Source of the DNA: Paraglaciecola polaris LMG 21857
GTDB taxonomy: Bacteria; Pseudomonadota; Gammaproteobacteria; Enterobacterales; Alteromonadaceae
Direction of reading: 5' to 3'
NCBI RefSeq assembly: GCF_000315055.1
Contig: NZ_BAER01000107.1
Coordinates: 30,275 to 94,274 of the forward strand
DNA: 64,000 nt
Position 1 is the stretch's first letter, and the number at the start of each line of letters is the position of its first letter. Below the pieces are notes generated by a model, which was given only the letters and a program-made list of their open reading frames with translations, did not search any database and had not been told where the DNA came from. The position numbers and the translations under genes were made by a program. Shown here piece after piece: positions 43,661 through 53,701 of the stretch.

Positions 43661-44482
43661 TTAACCTAGCAAAGATAAAGCAGACTGCGGGCGCTGGTTC
43701 GCTTGACTTAACACTGTCAGACTCGCTTGCTGTAGAATCTGGTTACGCGTCAATTCACCTGTTTCCGTAGCAAAATCCGTATCACGAATTTGTGAACGTG
43801 CGCTTGTAACGTTTTCAGAAATGTTGCTTAAATTACGAATAGTTGATTGGAAGCGATTTTGAACCGCACCCAATTCTGCACGCTGAGTACCCACCGCGCT
43901 AATAGCGGCGTCAATCTCGCCTAACGACGTAGCAGCCGCATCCGACGTTTTAATGTCGGCGGCAATTCCCAACACATTTGCGCTAAAGCTAGAGCCAACT
44001 TCAACTTTTATTGTTTCCTCTGAACCACCATTCGCACCGACTAGGAAAGAGGCACTCAGTGTCCCATCCAATAGCTCGGTATCACCAAACTTACTCGTGT
44101 TCGCTACGCGATCGATTTCTGTGCTCAGTTGTTGAAATTCTTTATCCAAGGCTTCACGATCAGCCTTCGAGTTGATGCCGTTTTGCGATTGTACCGCTAG
44201 CTGACGCATACGCTGTAATGAGGTAGTTACTTCACCCAATGCGCCTTCTGCGGTTTGTGTTAGCGAAATCGCATCATTTGCATTTCGAACAGCTTGGTTC
44301 AAACCTTGCACCTGACTCGTCATACGTTCAGAAATCTGCAGACCAGCGGCATCATCTGCGGCACGGTTAATACGGAAACCTGATGAAAGGCGTTCAAAAG
44401 AAGTATTTAAACTATTTGATGAACTAAATAATTGGCGTTGTGCGTTCAATGATGACACGTTGGTATTTACGAATAACCCCAT
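43661..44482 (-). CDS. Polar flagellin (major filament protein)
   Basis: The 273-residue protein is a canonical short flagellin. The N-terminal D0/D1 part is LFVNTNVSSLNAQRQ, then LSSGFRINRAADDAAGLQISERM. The C-terminal part is ARSQIRDTDFATETGELTRNQILQQASLTVLSQANQRPQSALSLLG. The central variable part is very short, so the D2/D3 domains are absent, as in many marine polar flagellins. Serines and threonines between about residues 150 and 200 are candidate glycosylation sites for pseudaminic acid. A sigma-28 promoter lies 126 bases upstream and a terminator follows, so it forms its own message. Confidence 0.97.
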   Translation of the reverse strand: MGLFVNTNVSSLNAQRQLFSSSNSLNTSFERLSSGFRINRAADDAAGLQISERMTSQVQGLNQAVRNANDAISLTQTAEGALGEVTTSLQRMRQLAVQSQNGINSKADREALDKEFQQLSTEIDRVANTSKFGDTELLDGTLSASFLVGANGGSEETIKVEVGSSFSANVLGIAADIKTSDAAATSLGEIDAAISAVGTQRAELGAVQNRFQSTIRNLSNISENVTSARSQIRDTDFATETGELTRNQILQQASLTVLSQANQRPQSALSLLG

Positions 44483-44607
44483 GGTTTTCTCCTACATTTT
44501 CAGTCCAGCTTGTACTGGTAACCGAAAATTAATAATCGGTGGTTAAATAACTCAATAAAGAATGATGACTCAATAAATAAAACATCATTCCAGCTCTCTC
44601 ATAAAAG

Positions 44608-44634
44608 TTATCGACTCGGGAAGCATACTCTTTA
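44608..44634 (-). promoter_or_regulatory. Sigma-28 (FliA) promoter of the main flagellin
   Basis: The minus strand reads TAAA, then a 15-base spacer, then GTCGATAA, matching TAAA-N15-GCCGATAA except for one base. It lies 126 bases upstream of the flagellin ATG. The -10 is the same as that of the glycan operon promoter at 31641-31667. Confidence 0.85.
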
Positions 44635-44737
44635 ACCAAAATTTGCTATTTTTATGCAAAGCAACAATCCATTGTCACGTTTCAAGTGCTAATTGATTGA
44701 GTTTAATGGATTTATTCAAGATAGAAGGTTTAAATAA

Positions 44738-45685
44738 ATGCAAATTAAAAACCTTAAACGCATTACACATTCAGCTAAGCACCATGCATTTACCGATTTG
44801 TGTGATTTTAAAGATGCACTTTATTGTTGCTTTCGGGTCGCTAAAAATCATATCAGCGATGATGGGCGATTATACGTACTGAAATTATCAGAAAATGGCC
44901 AGGTACGTTATACGCACCAAATTTGCATGCCGGATACCGATCTGCGGGATCCTAAATTAAGTGTTACCCCAAAAGGTGAACTGTTGTTACTTGCCTATGC
45001 ACGCCGCACAAAACGTGGAAGCCACCTAGGGGAAATAGGTAATCATCATCCGATGATCTGGGTATCCCAAGACGGACTGAGTTGGTCTAGTGGTAAAAAC
45101 ATAGGCGAGCAGCACTGGTGGTTATGGCGCATCCGCTGGCATAGAGGTAAGGCTTATGGCTTCGCTTACAATCGAGCAGCAAATTCAGTGAATTTGTATA
45201 CCGGCGATCCAAAACGTAGTTTTCACCCCCTTAAAAGTGGGGCGTTTAACCTTCAAACACACCATAAAGGCTACCCAAATGAGAGCGATATGTGTTTTTG
45301 CGCCAATGGCACTGCTTACACCATTTTGCGCAGAGACAGTGATACTTTTAGTGCACAATTTGGAATAAGTAACGCCCCCTATACTCAATGGCAATGGTTA
45401 GATTTAGGTTTTTATTTAGGCGGGCCTACTATGCTGTTATTAAATGCTCAACAAGGGATCTTGGCCGGCAGAATTGTTCATGCAGGTAAATGTGTCACCG
45501 CCATACTGAGTATTGAACTGACAACCGCAGTAGTATCAATAATGACTATATTACCATCGTCGGGGGACAACAGTTATCCGGGAATGGTAAAGCGAGGCGA
45601 TACACTGTTTGTCAGTTATTATTCATCCCATCAAGACGAACAGGCACATGTCTATTTAGCCCAACTAACGCTGAACAAACATTAA
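44738..45685 (+). CDS. Sialidase-like beta-propeller protein
   Basis: The 315-residue protein has no signal peptide. Its repeats look like sialidase propeller blades: DLRDPKLSVTPKGELLLL, an Asp-box-like WVSQDGLSWSSG, and a distant repeat in NESDMCFCANGTAYTILRRD. No complete catalytic arginine triad with Tyr/Glu can be named from reading, so the enzyme activity is not certain. It sits on the plus strand between the main flagellin and flgL, in a region otherwise devoted to filament and hook-filament junction genes. The ribosome site AGAAGG is 9 bases from the ATG. It may act on nonulosonate glycans, an idea from context only. Confidence 0.5.
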   Translation: MQIKNLKRITHSAKHHAFTDLCDFKDALYCCFRVAKNHISDDGRLYVLKLSENGQVRYTHQICMPDTDLRDPKLSVTPKGELLLLAYARRTKRGSHLGEIGNHHPMIWVSQDGLSWSSGKNIGEQHWWLWRIRWHRGKAYGFAYNRAANSVNLYTGDPKRSFHPLKSGAFNLQTHHKGYPNESDMCFCANGTAYTILRRDSDTFSAQFGISNAPYTQWQWLDLGFYLGGPTMLLLNAQQGILAGRIVHAGKCVTAILSIELTTAVVSIMTILPSSGDNSYPGMVKRGDTLFVSYYSSHQDEQAHVYLAQLTLNKH

Positions 45686-45721
45686 AAATATGCTGAAATC
45701 CGTTTAGTGTCTTTTCAGGTA

Positions 45722-46948
45722 TTAACTGATGTAGTCGAAAAGGGAAAGTCCGGTTACTTTAGCAAAGGTAGCCTGGGCTGCTTGTAGCGCGGCCTCTTGT
45801 TTACTTAATTCAGATACCGCTTCAGCATAATCAACCTCTTCAATTTCCGCTCGCGCTGACTTATGCGCAATCTCTAAATCTAAATTCGACTCGAGTACTG
45901 ATTGGGCAGTATTCATTTTACTTCCCAATCCTGAAATAGAGTCGACAATACTCGTGAAGCTATTGTCTACACCAATTAATGCGTCACTAATCGCCTGTGC
46001 GTAGTCACTATCAGAGATACTCTCGTCACGTAAACTAATGTAAAAATCGTTAAGGGTCTCAGCGATATTTTTTTTCACTGGCTTCTCTAGAGAATAATTC
46101 ACAGTGTCACCCACACTCCCCTCTATGGTAAATCGCTGCCCCTTGAAATCAAACGGTGTGCCGCTGGTAAACGCTTGCGTACCCACAACCGTACCGGAGC
46201 TAACATTGGCAATGGTCACCTCATTGGCACCAGTGATACTAATTTGATACTCATTATTCGCCGGTGTAACGGGATCATAGTTTTGCTTATGAAACTGATC
46301 GAATTCATTTTGCGCTGTTATTTTAGTGGATGCTGATGTCACACCACTACTCGAGGTTATTTGACTATCTAGTCGCGCATAAACATCTTCGAACACAGTT
46401 TGTCCCGAATTATTCATTGCTAACGAAAAGGTATTTGAAATCCGGATATCATTTATGCCTTCATCCCCTTCAAAGCTGTATTTATTCCCTGAAGCGCCTG
46501 CTGTATAACTAAAAGCAGGAGTGGCAGATTGATAGCCAGCAAATATATATTCACCATTCGCACTTTGGCTATTCATGGCACCAAATATTTGGTCGCGTAT
46601 CTGCCCAATCTCAATACTAATAGCCTTTCTATCAGCAACGTTGATAATGCCATTACCCGCTTGGATCATTAGTTGCCGTGCTTTTTGAATGTTATCGGTC
46701 ACACCACTAAGTATCGTTTCTTCCTGTGCGATGCTACTGGTCAGCAAATTATTATTTTTCTTATACTGAGCAATCAAATCAATTTCTTCAGTGAGGCGAA
46801 TAACCTGAGCCGAGCCAACGGGATCGTCCGATGGTCGCAATAACTTTTTCCCAGTGGATAATTGTTGTTGCACATTAGACAAATTATCTTGATTATCCAA
46901 TACAGCTCGAATGCTTCGATCGAACAATTGACCAGTAGAAATACGCAT
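45722..46948 (-). CDS. flgL: Hook-filament junction protein FlgL
   Basis: FlgL (HAP3) joins hook and filament. The N-terminus ISTGQLFDRSIRAVLDNQDNLSNVQQQLSTGKKLLRPSDDPVG and the C-terminus EVDYAEAVSELSKQEAALQAAQATFAKVTGLSLFDYIS are the flagellin-like coiled coils of the family. The length of 408 residues is normal for polar flagella. It lies 22 bases downstream of flgK and ends the flg operon, facing the sialidase-like gene with 36 bases between. Confidence 0.95.
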   Translation of the reverse strand: MRISTGQLFDRSIRAVLDNQDNLSNVQQQLSTGKKLLRPSDDPVGSAQVIRLTEEIDLIAQYKKNNNLLTSSIAQEETILSGVTDNIQKARQLMIQAGNGIINVADRKAISIEIGQIRDQIFGAMNSQSANGEYIFAGYQSATPAFSYTAGASGNKYSFEGDEGINDIRISNTFSLAMNNSGQTVFEDVYARLDSQITSSSGVTSASTKITAQNEFDQFHKQNYDPVTPANNEYQISITGANEVTIANVSSGTVVGTQAFTSGTPFDFKGQRFTIEGSVGDTVNYSLEKPVKKNIAETLNDFYISLRDESISDSDYAQAISDALIGVDNSFTSIVDSISGLGSKMNTAQSVLESNLDLEIAHKSARAEIEEVDYAEAVSELSKQEAALQAAQATFAKVTGLSLFDYIS

Positions 46949-46970
46949 TAGTTCTTTCTCACTTGTTTCA

Positions 46971-49115
46971 TTATCTCACCATACTCAAAATGGTATCAAA
47001 CATCTCTTGGGCGGTATTTAATAAACGTGCTGCAGCGGCGTAGGACTGTTGGAAGCGCACTAAATTAGCCGCCTCTTCGTCTAAACTAACCCCAGACACA
47101 GAATCAAACCAATCTTTTGACTGTAACTTTAATGCCTCACCGGCTTTCACTGCCACATCTGCATTCGCTGCTTTTTGACCAATATCGCCGACGATGTTGG
47201 CGTACGCCTCATGAAAACTTACGGGATCACCTGAACCGGCATTATTTAATTGCATACCATTTTCATTTTGTAAATTAGCCATAATCAAGCCATTTCGATT
47301 ATCATTCAACCCATTACCGTTATAGCCAATCGAAAAGGTATCACCCGCTTTAGGCTCTCCTTTTAAACTAAAATCGTAGCCAGGGTAATCATTCATAGTT
47401 GGGGCATTGAATGCTGCAGGCCACCCAGGGGTGCCAGCTGCTTGTGTCAGTAAGTTATCTAAAGATAATATTCCAGTTACTGTGGTGATTAACGTACCCG
47501 CACTATCTAGCACTTCGTAATCGGTTGACGATGTAAAGCGTACTGACGCCGGTGCGCCGACGCCACCACCGGGTGCAGAACCAGGAGCATGAATTCCCCC
47601 AGCACCATCAAAGCCTGAGGAGCGCGGATCGACGGGAGGGTTTTCCACAAAGGTATTGGTTACTGAAGTTGAAGCTAACTCAGCACCGCCTAAGTTGTCA
47701 TCACCGGCTTCAATTCTGATTGGGCTAGCAAGGGCTAAATCTTCTGGGCGAGTCGTAAATACCTCAATTTTGTCGGCCACATCTTTAGTTGGCTGTAATA
47801 GAAAAGTGTCATCAACGGAATAACCTGTCCCTTTTGAAAACTCCAATTCTAATCCGCCTATCACTTCATTAAAGGTGCCACTTTGTGCAGTGAGAGCATT
47901 TGCGCCAGCATATAGCTGTTTAATTTCATTTCCATCAGCATCTTTCACCACTGAACCGTCAAGATTAAGCAAGCTTACGGTTGCATCTATGGTTGGCGGA
48001 ACACCAGCATTGACAGCATGAATTTCAATCTGGTAATCAGCGCTGGTAATTTCACTCGCCCCACCTTTAGATATACGGCCATTTACAACAGAAGTGCTAT
48101 CTGTGTTTTCCGGGTAACCAAGAGCTACACTAATAGGGCGAGTAAAGATCTCGCCGCCCAATTGCTGATCGTAATCCATGCCAGCCCGGTTTTGGGTATT
48201 GACGGCCTCTGTCACTGCCAGCGCAATTTGGCCGAGCTCTCGACGACTTGGCTCTAACACTTCATCACGATAACGAAACAAACCACCAATAGTGCCGCCC
48301 AACTCAGTCTCCGCAATATTTAGCGACGTAGGCTTACCGTTGCTGGTTAGCTGCAATGACTTATAATTAAGATCAGCACTGTTGTTAACGTTTAGAACAC
48401 TAAAGGTTCCGTCTTGCATCACTAATGATTCACCCGATGTCAGGTTTATCATCACTGAACCATCACCATTGGAGCTATTACGTGTTTCAATTGAAACCAA
48501 GCTACTTAATTCCAAAATCGCCGAGTCGCGCTGATTCATTAACGCGCCTGGCTCATCATTACGATTATTGGCTTGGGCGATGCGAATGGAATCATTAAAC
48601 GATGCTATCGACTCTACTAGCGAATTCACCTTATTCAGGGATGCTTGAAATTCAAAATTTATTTCGCGCGCTTTGTCCGTTAAAAACGTTGATATGGTGC
48701 CCATTTGTTTGATCATGGAGTCAGCGTCCCCCAACACCAATTGACGCGCTGACATATTGGTTGGATCATCATTGGCGGTTTGTAATGAGGCAAAGAAACG
48801 GCTCATACTGCTCGACACGCTGTTTGCTTCACTACCAAATACATTGTCCAACACCGCGGTTTTGCTCCAGAAGGCTTCATGTTCAGCAAGGTTCGTCGTA
48901 TCACGGCGTAATTGATTTTGCGCAAACGTATTCATCACGCGTTCAGTAGTGAATTGGCCAACTCCGCCGGTTAATTCAGCTACAAAGCTAGTTCGCTCGC
49001 GCACATAACCTTCGGTATTCACATTCGCTATGTTGTTACCTGTTGTACTGAGCAACTGGTTACTTGCCTCAACACCAGAGCGGGCAATGGATAATAAATC
49101 AGCCGTTCTAATCAT
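46971..49115 (-). CDS. flgK: Hook-filament junction protein FlgK
   Basis: FlgK (HAP1) caps the hook and starts the filament junction. The N-terminus SIARSGVEASNQLLSTTGNNIANVNTEGYVRERTSF and the C-terminus VSLDEEAANLVRFQQSYAAAARLLNTAQEMFDTILSMV are typical. The length of 714 residues is longer than enteric FlgK (about 550), because the central domain carries large insertions with glycine-rich stretches (residues about 480-520). It lies 29 bases after flgJ. Confidence 0.96.
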   Translation of the reverse strand: MIRTADLLSIARSGVEASNQLLSTTGNNIANVNTEGYVRERTSFVAELTGGVGQFTTERVMNTFAQNQLRRDTTNLAEHEAFWSKTAVLDNVFGSEANSVSSSMSRFFASLQTANDDPTNMSARQLVLGDADSMIKQMGTISTFLTDKAREINFEFQASLNKVNSLVESIASFNDSIRIAQANNRNDEPGALMNQRDSAILELSSLVSIETRNSSNGDGSVMINLTSGESLVMQDGTFSVLNVNNSADLNYKSLQLTSNGKPTSLNIAETELGGTIGGLFRYRDEVLEPSRRELGQIALAVTEAVNTQNRAGMDYDQQLGGEIFTRPISVALGYPENTDSTSVVNGRISKGGASEITSADYQIEIHAVNAGVPPTIDATVSLLNLDGSVVKDADGNEIKQLYAGANALTAQSGTFNEVIGGLELEFSKGTGYSVDDTFLLQPTKDVADKIEVFTTRPEDLALASPIRIEAGDDNLGGAELASTSVTNTFVENPPVDPRSSGFDGAGGIHAPGSAPGGGVGAPASVRFTSSTDYEVLDSAGTLITTVTGILSLDNLLTQAAGTPGWPAAFNAPTMNDYPGYDFSLKGEPKAGDTFSIGYNGNGLNDNRNGLIMANLQNENGMQLNNAGSGDPVSFHEAYANIVGDIGQKAANADVAVKAGEALKLQSKDWFDSVSGVSLDEEAANLVRFQQSYAAAARLLNTAQEMFDTILSMVR

Positions 49116-49143
49116 TTAGTACACTCCGAAAACTGAATCGTGT

Positions 49144-50100
49144 TCATGGCTGGTAACCGCTTAAAGAGCCGCTATTTAACACTGAGATAATTTTATCAGC
49201 ATAGGCGGGGTCGGTAGCGTAACCAGCTTGTTGTAACTCTTCAAAATAGCGCTTTGGGTCGCTCGTGCTGCGAAGTGCCTGTTGATATCGTGGGTTTTCT
49301 TTAACGAACGACACGTAATCTTGCATTGCGTCATCAAACGACGCGTAAGCCCTGAATTCAGCTTTTTTAGGTGTAGCTAGCCCCTGCTCAAACTCCAGCG
49401 TATTGACCTTAGCGGTATCACCCTGCCAGTTTTTTCCAGCTTTAATCCCGAACAAATTGTGTGTATTGCCTTTGTCTGTATGCATCATGTATTGGCCCCA
49501 ACCGGTCTCAACAGCGGCTTGCGCCAGTAACGCTTTAGGCTCAAGGTTAAGCTCTTGAGCAACGCGCTCGGCGACAGGATACAAGGCGTCTATAAAATCT
49601 CGATGGTCACTAAACACCGCTTCTTTAAATCCGGCATTGGTGGACACAACATCGGGTAAAATGGCTTGCTGTGCTTGTTTAACACTTTGCGCACTATGGC
49701 GGTTAATGTCAGACAAATTTCCGTCATTACGGATAACACTTGACGGCGTATAACCATTTCCACCCTTACTGAGTTGTTTCACTATGACGTCAGCTAAACC
49801 AATGCTGCCGCTATTAGACATATCCGTCGCCAGTTGCTGGTCATGCATATCTCGGTAGAACTTCACTTGTTCAGAATTGAATGGACTGTCTTTATCTGAT
49901 AAAACATCTTGTGCCTTACGCATGGACTTAAGCATCATTTGTACGAAGATCGCTTCAAACTGTTTAGCCGCCTCTTGCAGCGCCTCCTCATCTCCGTTTT
50001 GAGCCGCTTGGCGCAATTTATCCAAGCCTTGAATGTCATTCGCGTTGCGTGACATATCAAATTGACCTTGAAATTTAATGCTATTGTCTATGCTATCCAT
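49144..50100 (-). CDS. flgJ: Rod-cap and peptidoglycan hydrolase FlgJ
   Basis: FlgJ caps the growing rod and opens peptidoglycan for it. The N-terminal half is the rod-scaffold domain (KQFEAIFVQMMLKSMRKAQDVL). The C-terminal half is a glucosaminidase domain (AQAAVETGWGQYMMHTDKGNTHNLFGIKAG ... FRAYASFDDAMQDYVSFVKENPRY) with the catalytic Glu in VETGWG. The 318-residue length is standard for the two-domain FlgJ. It lies 29 bases after flgI. Confidence 0.95.
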   Translation of the reverse strand: MDSIDNSIKFQGQFDMSRNANDIQGLDKLRQAAQNGDEEALQEAAKQFEAIFVQMMLKSMRKAQDVLSDKDSPFNSEQVKFYRDMHDQQLATDMSNSGSIGLADVIVKQLSKGGNGYTPSSVIRNDGNLSDINRHSAQSVKQAQQAILPDVVSTNAGFKEAVFSDHRDFIDALYPVAERVAQELNLEPKALLAQAAVETGWGQYMMHTDKGNTHNLFGIKAGKNWQGDTAKVNTLEFEQGLATPKKAEFRAYASFDDAMQDYVSFVKENPRYQQALRSTSDPKRYFEELQQAGYATDPAYADKIISVLNSGSLSGYQP

Positions 50101-50129
50101 CAGCTCAGCCTTAGTGTGTATATGACTAA

Positions 50130-51242
50130 TTAAATAACGACTAACTCGCCTTGTAAGGCACCGGCTTCACTCAATGCTTCGAGTATGGCCATTAGATCTC
50201 CAGGCGCAGCGCCAACCTCATTAACAGCCCTAACCAATTGATCCAGTGTCACCCCTGGATCGAATTTAAACATTCGCGTGTCATCTAAATTCACGTCAAT
50301 AATTGATTGATCTGTTACCACCGTATCCCCTTGTGCTAATGGGTTGGGTTGGGTCACTTGTTGATTTTCACTGATGGTCACAGTTAATCCGCCGTGGGTG
50401 ATCGCAGCAGGCAATAAACGCACATCTTGACCAATTACTATGGTGCCGGTTCGGCTGTTGATCACGATACGTGCTGGTGCTTTGGCCGGCACAAATTCAA
50501 AGTTTTCTACTGTAGCCAAAAATCCGACGCGCTGGCCTACATCTCGTGGCGCAGACACCCGGACCGATGCAGCATCGATAGGGGTTGCGATGACATAACC
50601 TTTCTCAGGATCTGCCCCCAAGCGCTGATTGATTGTATCCGCTAGAATTTTAGCGGTGGAAAAATCTGGATAATTTAAATTAATAGTCAAAAAATCATTT
50701 TGCATAAAGCCGCTCTGTACAGCTCGCTCGATTATTGCGCCGTTCGCTATGCGTCCAACGGTTGGGGTATTGGCTACAATTTTTGAGCCATCCGCTCCTT
50801 CGGCACCAAATCCGCTCACGACCATGCTGCCCTGAGCAACGGCGTACACTTTTCCATCTAACCCTTTCAAAAAGGTCTGCAACAAAGTGCCGCCTCGCAG
50901 ACTAGCCGCTTCACCGACTGAGCTAACGGTCACGTCGATAGTTTGACCTGGCTTTAAAAAAGGTGGCAATTCAGCATGTACCGCTACCGCGGCCACATTT
51001 TTGATTTTAGGTTTTAGGGTACTGTCTAAACTAATACCAAAGTTAGATAACATGGTTCTAAAACTTTGCTCGGTAAAGGGGCTTTGCTCACCAGTGCCAG
51101 GTAAGCCTACGACCAAACCGTAACCTACTAATTGGTTGCTACGCACACCTTGAATACTGGCCAAGTCTTTAATTCGCTGAGCATGGCCAATTGGGGCCAT
51201 TAACAGACAGAACACCATAAAAACCGTTAGAAATAACTTCAT
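50130..51242 (-). CDS. flgI: Flagellar P-ring protein FlgI
   Basis: FlgI forms the periplasmic P ring that acts as a rod bushing. A Sec signal peptide ([18 protein letters not shown]) precedes the mature start [30 protein letters not shown], the strongly conserved family beginning. The end [20 protein letters not shown] is also conserved. The length of 370 residues is standard. It starts 13 bases after flgH. Confidence 0.97.
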   Translation of the reverse strand: MKLFLTVFMVFCLLMAPIGHAQRIKDLASIQGVRSNQLVGYGLVVGLPGTGEQSPFTEQSFRTMLSNFGISLDSTLKPKIKNVAAVAVHAELPPFLKPGQTIDVTVSSVGEAASLRGGTLLQTFLKGLDGKVYAVAQGSMVVSGFGAEGADGSKIVANTPTVGRIANGAIIERAVQSGFMQNDFLTINLNYPDFSTAKILADTINQRLGADPEKGYVIATPIDAASVRVSAPRDVGQRVGFLATVENFEFVPAKAPARIVINSRTGTIVIGQDVRLLPAAITHGGLTVTISENQQVTQPNPLAQGDTVVTDQSIIDVNLDDTRMFKFDPGVTLDQLVRAVNEVGAAPGDLMAILEALSEAGALQGELVVI

Positions 51243-51255
51243 ATATTGCTCCTGC

Positions 51256-51948
51256 CTAAAACGGCCAATACTCGGAGGAAAAGAAACGGGTCAGCCAGCC
51301 CTCTTTTTGCGCGGAGGCAAAGGTACCAGTGCCACTATACTGAATACGGGCGTTAGCAATTTTTGTGGAGTCGATTTCATTGGTGGGGCTTACATCAGCA
51401 GGCCGAACGACCCCAGTTAAGCGTATGTATTCATTGCCGTTATTTAGGGTTAACCACTTCTCGCCTCGAACTAATAAATTCTGATTAGCGAAAACCTTCA
51501 TTACTGTCACCGAAATGTTACCACTTAGATTATTACTCTGATTGGCAGAAGCGTCGCCGGAGAATTCGTTTGTCGCACCCACTCCAAGCTGCACAGATTG
51601 AGACCCTATATTTAATGCATTGCCACCAAGCCCAATGATGGGATTAACATCGACTTGGGAGTCTTTTGATGTACTCGTTCCCGCAGACTTCGTTGCTCGG
51701 GTATTTTCTTGTAAATTTACGGTAATAATGTCGCCGACCCGACGTGCCTTTACGTCGGAATACAAGCTGTTAGCCATATCAGCTTGAAAAATTGAGCCGT
51801 CTTCGGTAATTCTTTGCCGCGGCAACTCAGCCGTAATAGGTGCATAGTAAGGGTCGTTCGGCATAATATCCGGCTCAGGCGTGCTTTGGCATGCGCTGAG
51901 TAATCCACTTAATCCAATGACATATAAGGCTTTCATAATTTTAACCAT
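51256..51948 (-). CDS. flgH: Flagellar L-ring lipoprotein FlgH
   Basis: FlgH makes the outer-membrane L ring. A lipoprotein signal with lipobox LSAC (about residues 16-19) is followed by a Pro-rich linker and the family domain ([40 protein letters not shown]). The C-terminus is [18 protein letters not shown] ([34 protein letters not shown]). The length of 230 residues is normal. It overlaps the flgG stop by one base. Confidence 0.96.
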   Translation of the reverse strand: MVKIMKALYVIGLSGLLSACQSTPEPDIMPNDPYYAPITAELPRQRITEDGSIFQADMANSLYSDVKARRVGDIITVNLQENTRATKSAGTSTSKDSQVDVNPIIGLGGNALNIGSQSVQLGVGATNEFSGDASANQSNNLSGNISVTVMKVFANQNLLVRGEKWLTLNNGNEYIRLTGVVRPADVSPTNEIDSTKIANARIQYSGTGTFASAQKEGWLTRFFSSEYWPF

Positions 51949-52736
51949 TAAAGTTGTTGAATAACCTGACCTAACATTGAGTCCACGGCCGAGATAACTT
52001 TTGAGTTCATTTCGTACAGGCGTTGGCTCTCAATTAAATTGACCAGTTCTTCTGTCACATTTACGTTAGACGTTTCGAGTGCACCTTGAACAACCGTCCC
52101 CAGACCTTCGAGTCCCGGCACTCCCTGAATTGGCGCACCACTTACTGCTGTTTCAACATACAAGTTTTGACCAATAGGTTGTAACCCGGTCATGTTAACG
52201 AAATCAGACAGGCTAATTTGTCCTAGTACTTGAGGATCGGCTTGGCCACGAATAGAAGCAGACACTTCACCATCTTGAGAAATGGTAATTTGCTGAGCAT
52301 CTTCTGGCACGGTGATCGTCGGTTGCAGCAAAAATCCAGCGCCTGGGGTCACAATCTGCCCTTGATCGTTCAGGGTAAATTGGCCATTTCGCGTATATGC
52401 AGTGCTGCCGTCGGGTTGCAGAATTTCAAAAAACCCCCTGCCTTGAATTGACATATCCAACGCATTTTCGGTGGTCAACATGTTGCCCTGTGTATGGGCC
52501 TTTTGCGTGGCGACGACTTTACTACCCGCCCCTAACATTAAGCCTGAAGGTAGTTCTGTATCAGCCGATGAGCGGCCACCAGGCTGATTGATATTTTGAT
52601 ACAGTAAATCTTCAAAAATCGCCCGGTCTTTCTTAAAACCAACCGTGCTGGCATTCGCCAAGTTGTTTGAAATAACAGCCACATCTGTTTGCGCTGCATC
52701 GAGTCCGGTTTTACTGATCCATAATGCTGGGTGCAT
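51948..52736 (-). CDS. flgG: Distal rod protein FlgG
   Basis: FlgG is the main component of the distal rod. The N-terminus LWISKTGLDAAQTDVAVISNNLANASTVGFKKDRAIFEDLLYQ, the central IQGRGFFEIL, and the C-terminus VNVTEELVNLIESQRLYEMNSKVISAVDSMLGQVIQQL are all conserved. The length of 262 residues is exactly the usual one. It lies 43 bases downstream of flgF. Confidence 0.97.
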   Translation of the reverse strand: MHPALWISKTGLDAAQTDVAVISNNLANASTVGFKKDRAIFEDLLYQNINQPGGRSSADTELPSGLMLGAGSKVVATQKAHTQGNMLTTENALDMSIQGRGFFEILQPDGSTAYTRNGQFTLNDQGQIVTPGAGFLLQPTITVPEDAQQITISQDGEVSASIRGQADPQVLGQISLSDFVNMTGLQPIGQNLYVETAVSGAPIQGVPGLEGLGTVVQGALETSNVNVTEELVNLIESQRLYEMNSKVISAVDSMLGQVIQQL

Positions 52737-52779
52737 AGGTCATCTCCCCTTATAAAATTATTTTTAGGCCAGTGGGCAT

Positions 52780-53523
52780 TTAAACAATGCGTAGTAATTG
52801 ATTCGCTCGGGAATCTAAATCACTAGCCTCTTTCATGAATTTAAGTTGCATTTCGTAATGTCGTTGCAGGCTGATCATGTCAACCATCTCTTTAACTGGA
52901 TTCACATTACTGCCTTCTAACATGCCATTACGGATGCTTACCGTAGGGTCAAATTGCGCTAACTCACCATCTTTTTGACGAAATAAACCATCGTTACCAC
53001 GTTCAATATTATTCAGTTCTGGGTTGACCAATTTTAAACGACCCACTTCTTCAAGCACAGTTTCTGGGGCGCCTTGAGGTCTGACTGAAATGGTACCGTC
53101 ACCCGCTATATTGATATTTGAAAGTGGTATGGGCAGAAAGACCGGGCCAAATTCTCCGACTATGCTATTGCCAGACGAATCTTGTAACTGGCCATCAGCG
53201 CTGATTTGCAAGCTACCATTACGGCTATAAGCTTCTCCACCATTAGCATCTAACACTGACAACCAACCTTCGCCTTGAATGGCCACGTCCAAATTGCGTT
53301 CAGTTTGGATCATGGCACCACCTTCAAAATTATTCGCCGGATTTTCTGTCATGGAAAACACTCGGGTAGGTAAACCCTCACCGAATGCAGGCATACTGCG
53401 GGCCTGTTCTAACTGAGCACGAAAACCCGTGGTTTGCGTATTAGCCAAATTATTTGCACGCACCGCAGTGCCAAGGAGATCTTGTTTAGCGCCGCTGGCG
53501 GCAATGTACAGTAATTTATCCAT
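52780..53523 (-). CDS. flgF: Proximal rod protein FlgF
   Basis: FlgF is a proximal rod subunit. The beginning LLYIAASGAKQDLLGTAVRANNLANTQTTGFRAQLEQ and the end VNPVKEMVDMISLQRHYEMQLKFMKEASDLDSRANQLLRIV are conserved rod/hook motifs. The length of 247 residues is normal. It heads the flgFGHIJ(KL) unit, with its own perfect sigma-54 promoter and a terminator-like hairpin separating it from flgE. Confidence 0.96.
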   Translation of the reverse strand: MDKLLYIAASGAKQDLLGTAVRANNLANTQTTGFRAQLEQARSMPAFGEGLPTRVFSMTENPANNFEGGAMIQTERNLDVAIQGEGWLSVLDANGGEAYSRNGSLQISADGQLQDSSGNSIVGEFGPVFLPIPLSNINIAGDGTISVRPQGAPETVLEEVGRLKLVNPELNNIERGNDGLFRQKDGELAQFDPTVSIRNGMLEGSNVNPVKEMVDMISLQRHYEMQLKFMKEASDLDSRANQLLRIV

Positions 53524-53561
53524 GACAACTTCTTGACGATAAGTGAATTTAACAATAGCTA

Positions 53562-53577
53562 TGCAAATAAAGTGCCA
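53562..53577 (-). promoter_or_regulatory. Sigma-54 promoter of flgF (perfect consensus)
   Basis: The minus strand reads TGGCACTTTATTTGCA, identical to the TGGCAC-N5-TTGCA consensus. It lies 39 bases upstream of the flgF ATG and after the hairpin that ends flgE, so flgFGHIJKL can be transcribed from here. Confidence 0.9.
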
Positions 53578-53650
53578 CTCGTATAGATACGATGAAATAT
53601 TGAGCGAAGAACAGGTTTAATAAAAGGAAATATGACAAGGGTTGAGGCAT

Positions 53651-53680
53651 AAAAAAGGCCACATTACGTGACCTTTTTTT
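53651..53680 (-). terminator. Terminator-like hairpin after flgE
   Basis: AAAAAAGGCCAC, loop ATTAC, GTGACCTTTTTT forms a stem with one internal mismatch and A/T tails on both sides (53651-53680). It is 22 bases beyond the flgE stop and likely ends the flgBCDE message, possibly in both directions. Confidence 0.7.
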
Positions 53681-53701
53681 AAAGCTAACCTTATGAATAA
53701 A

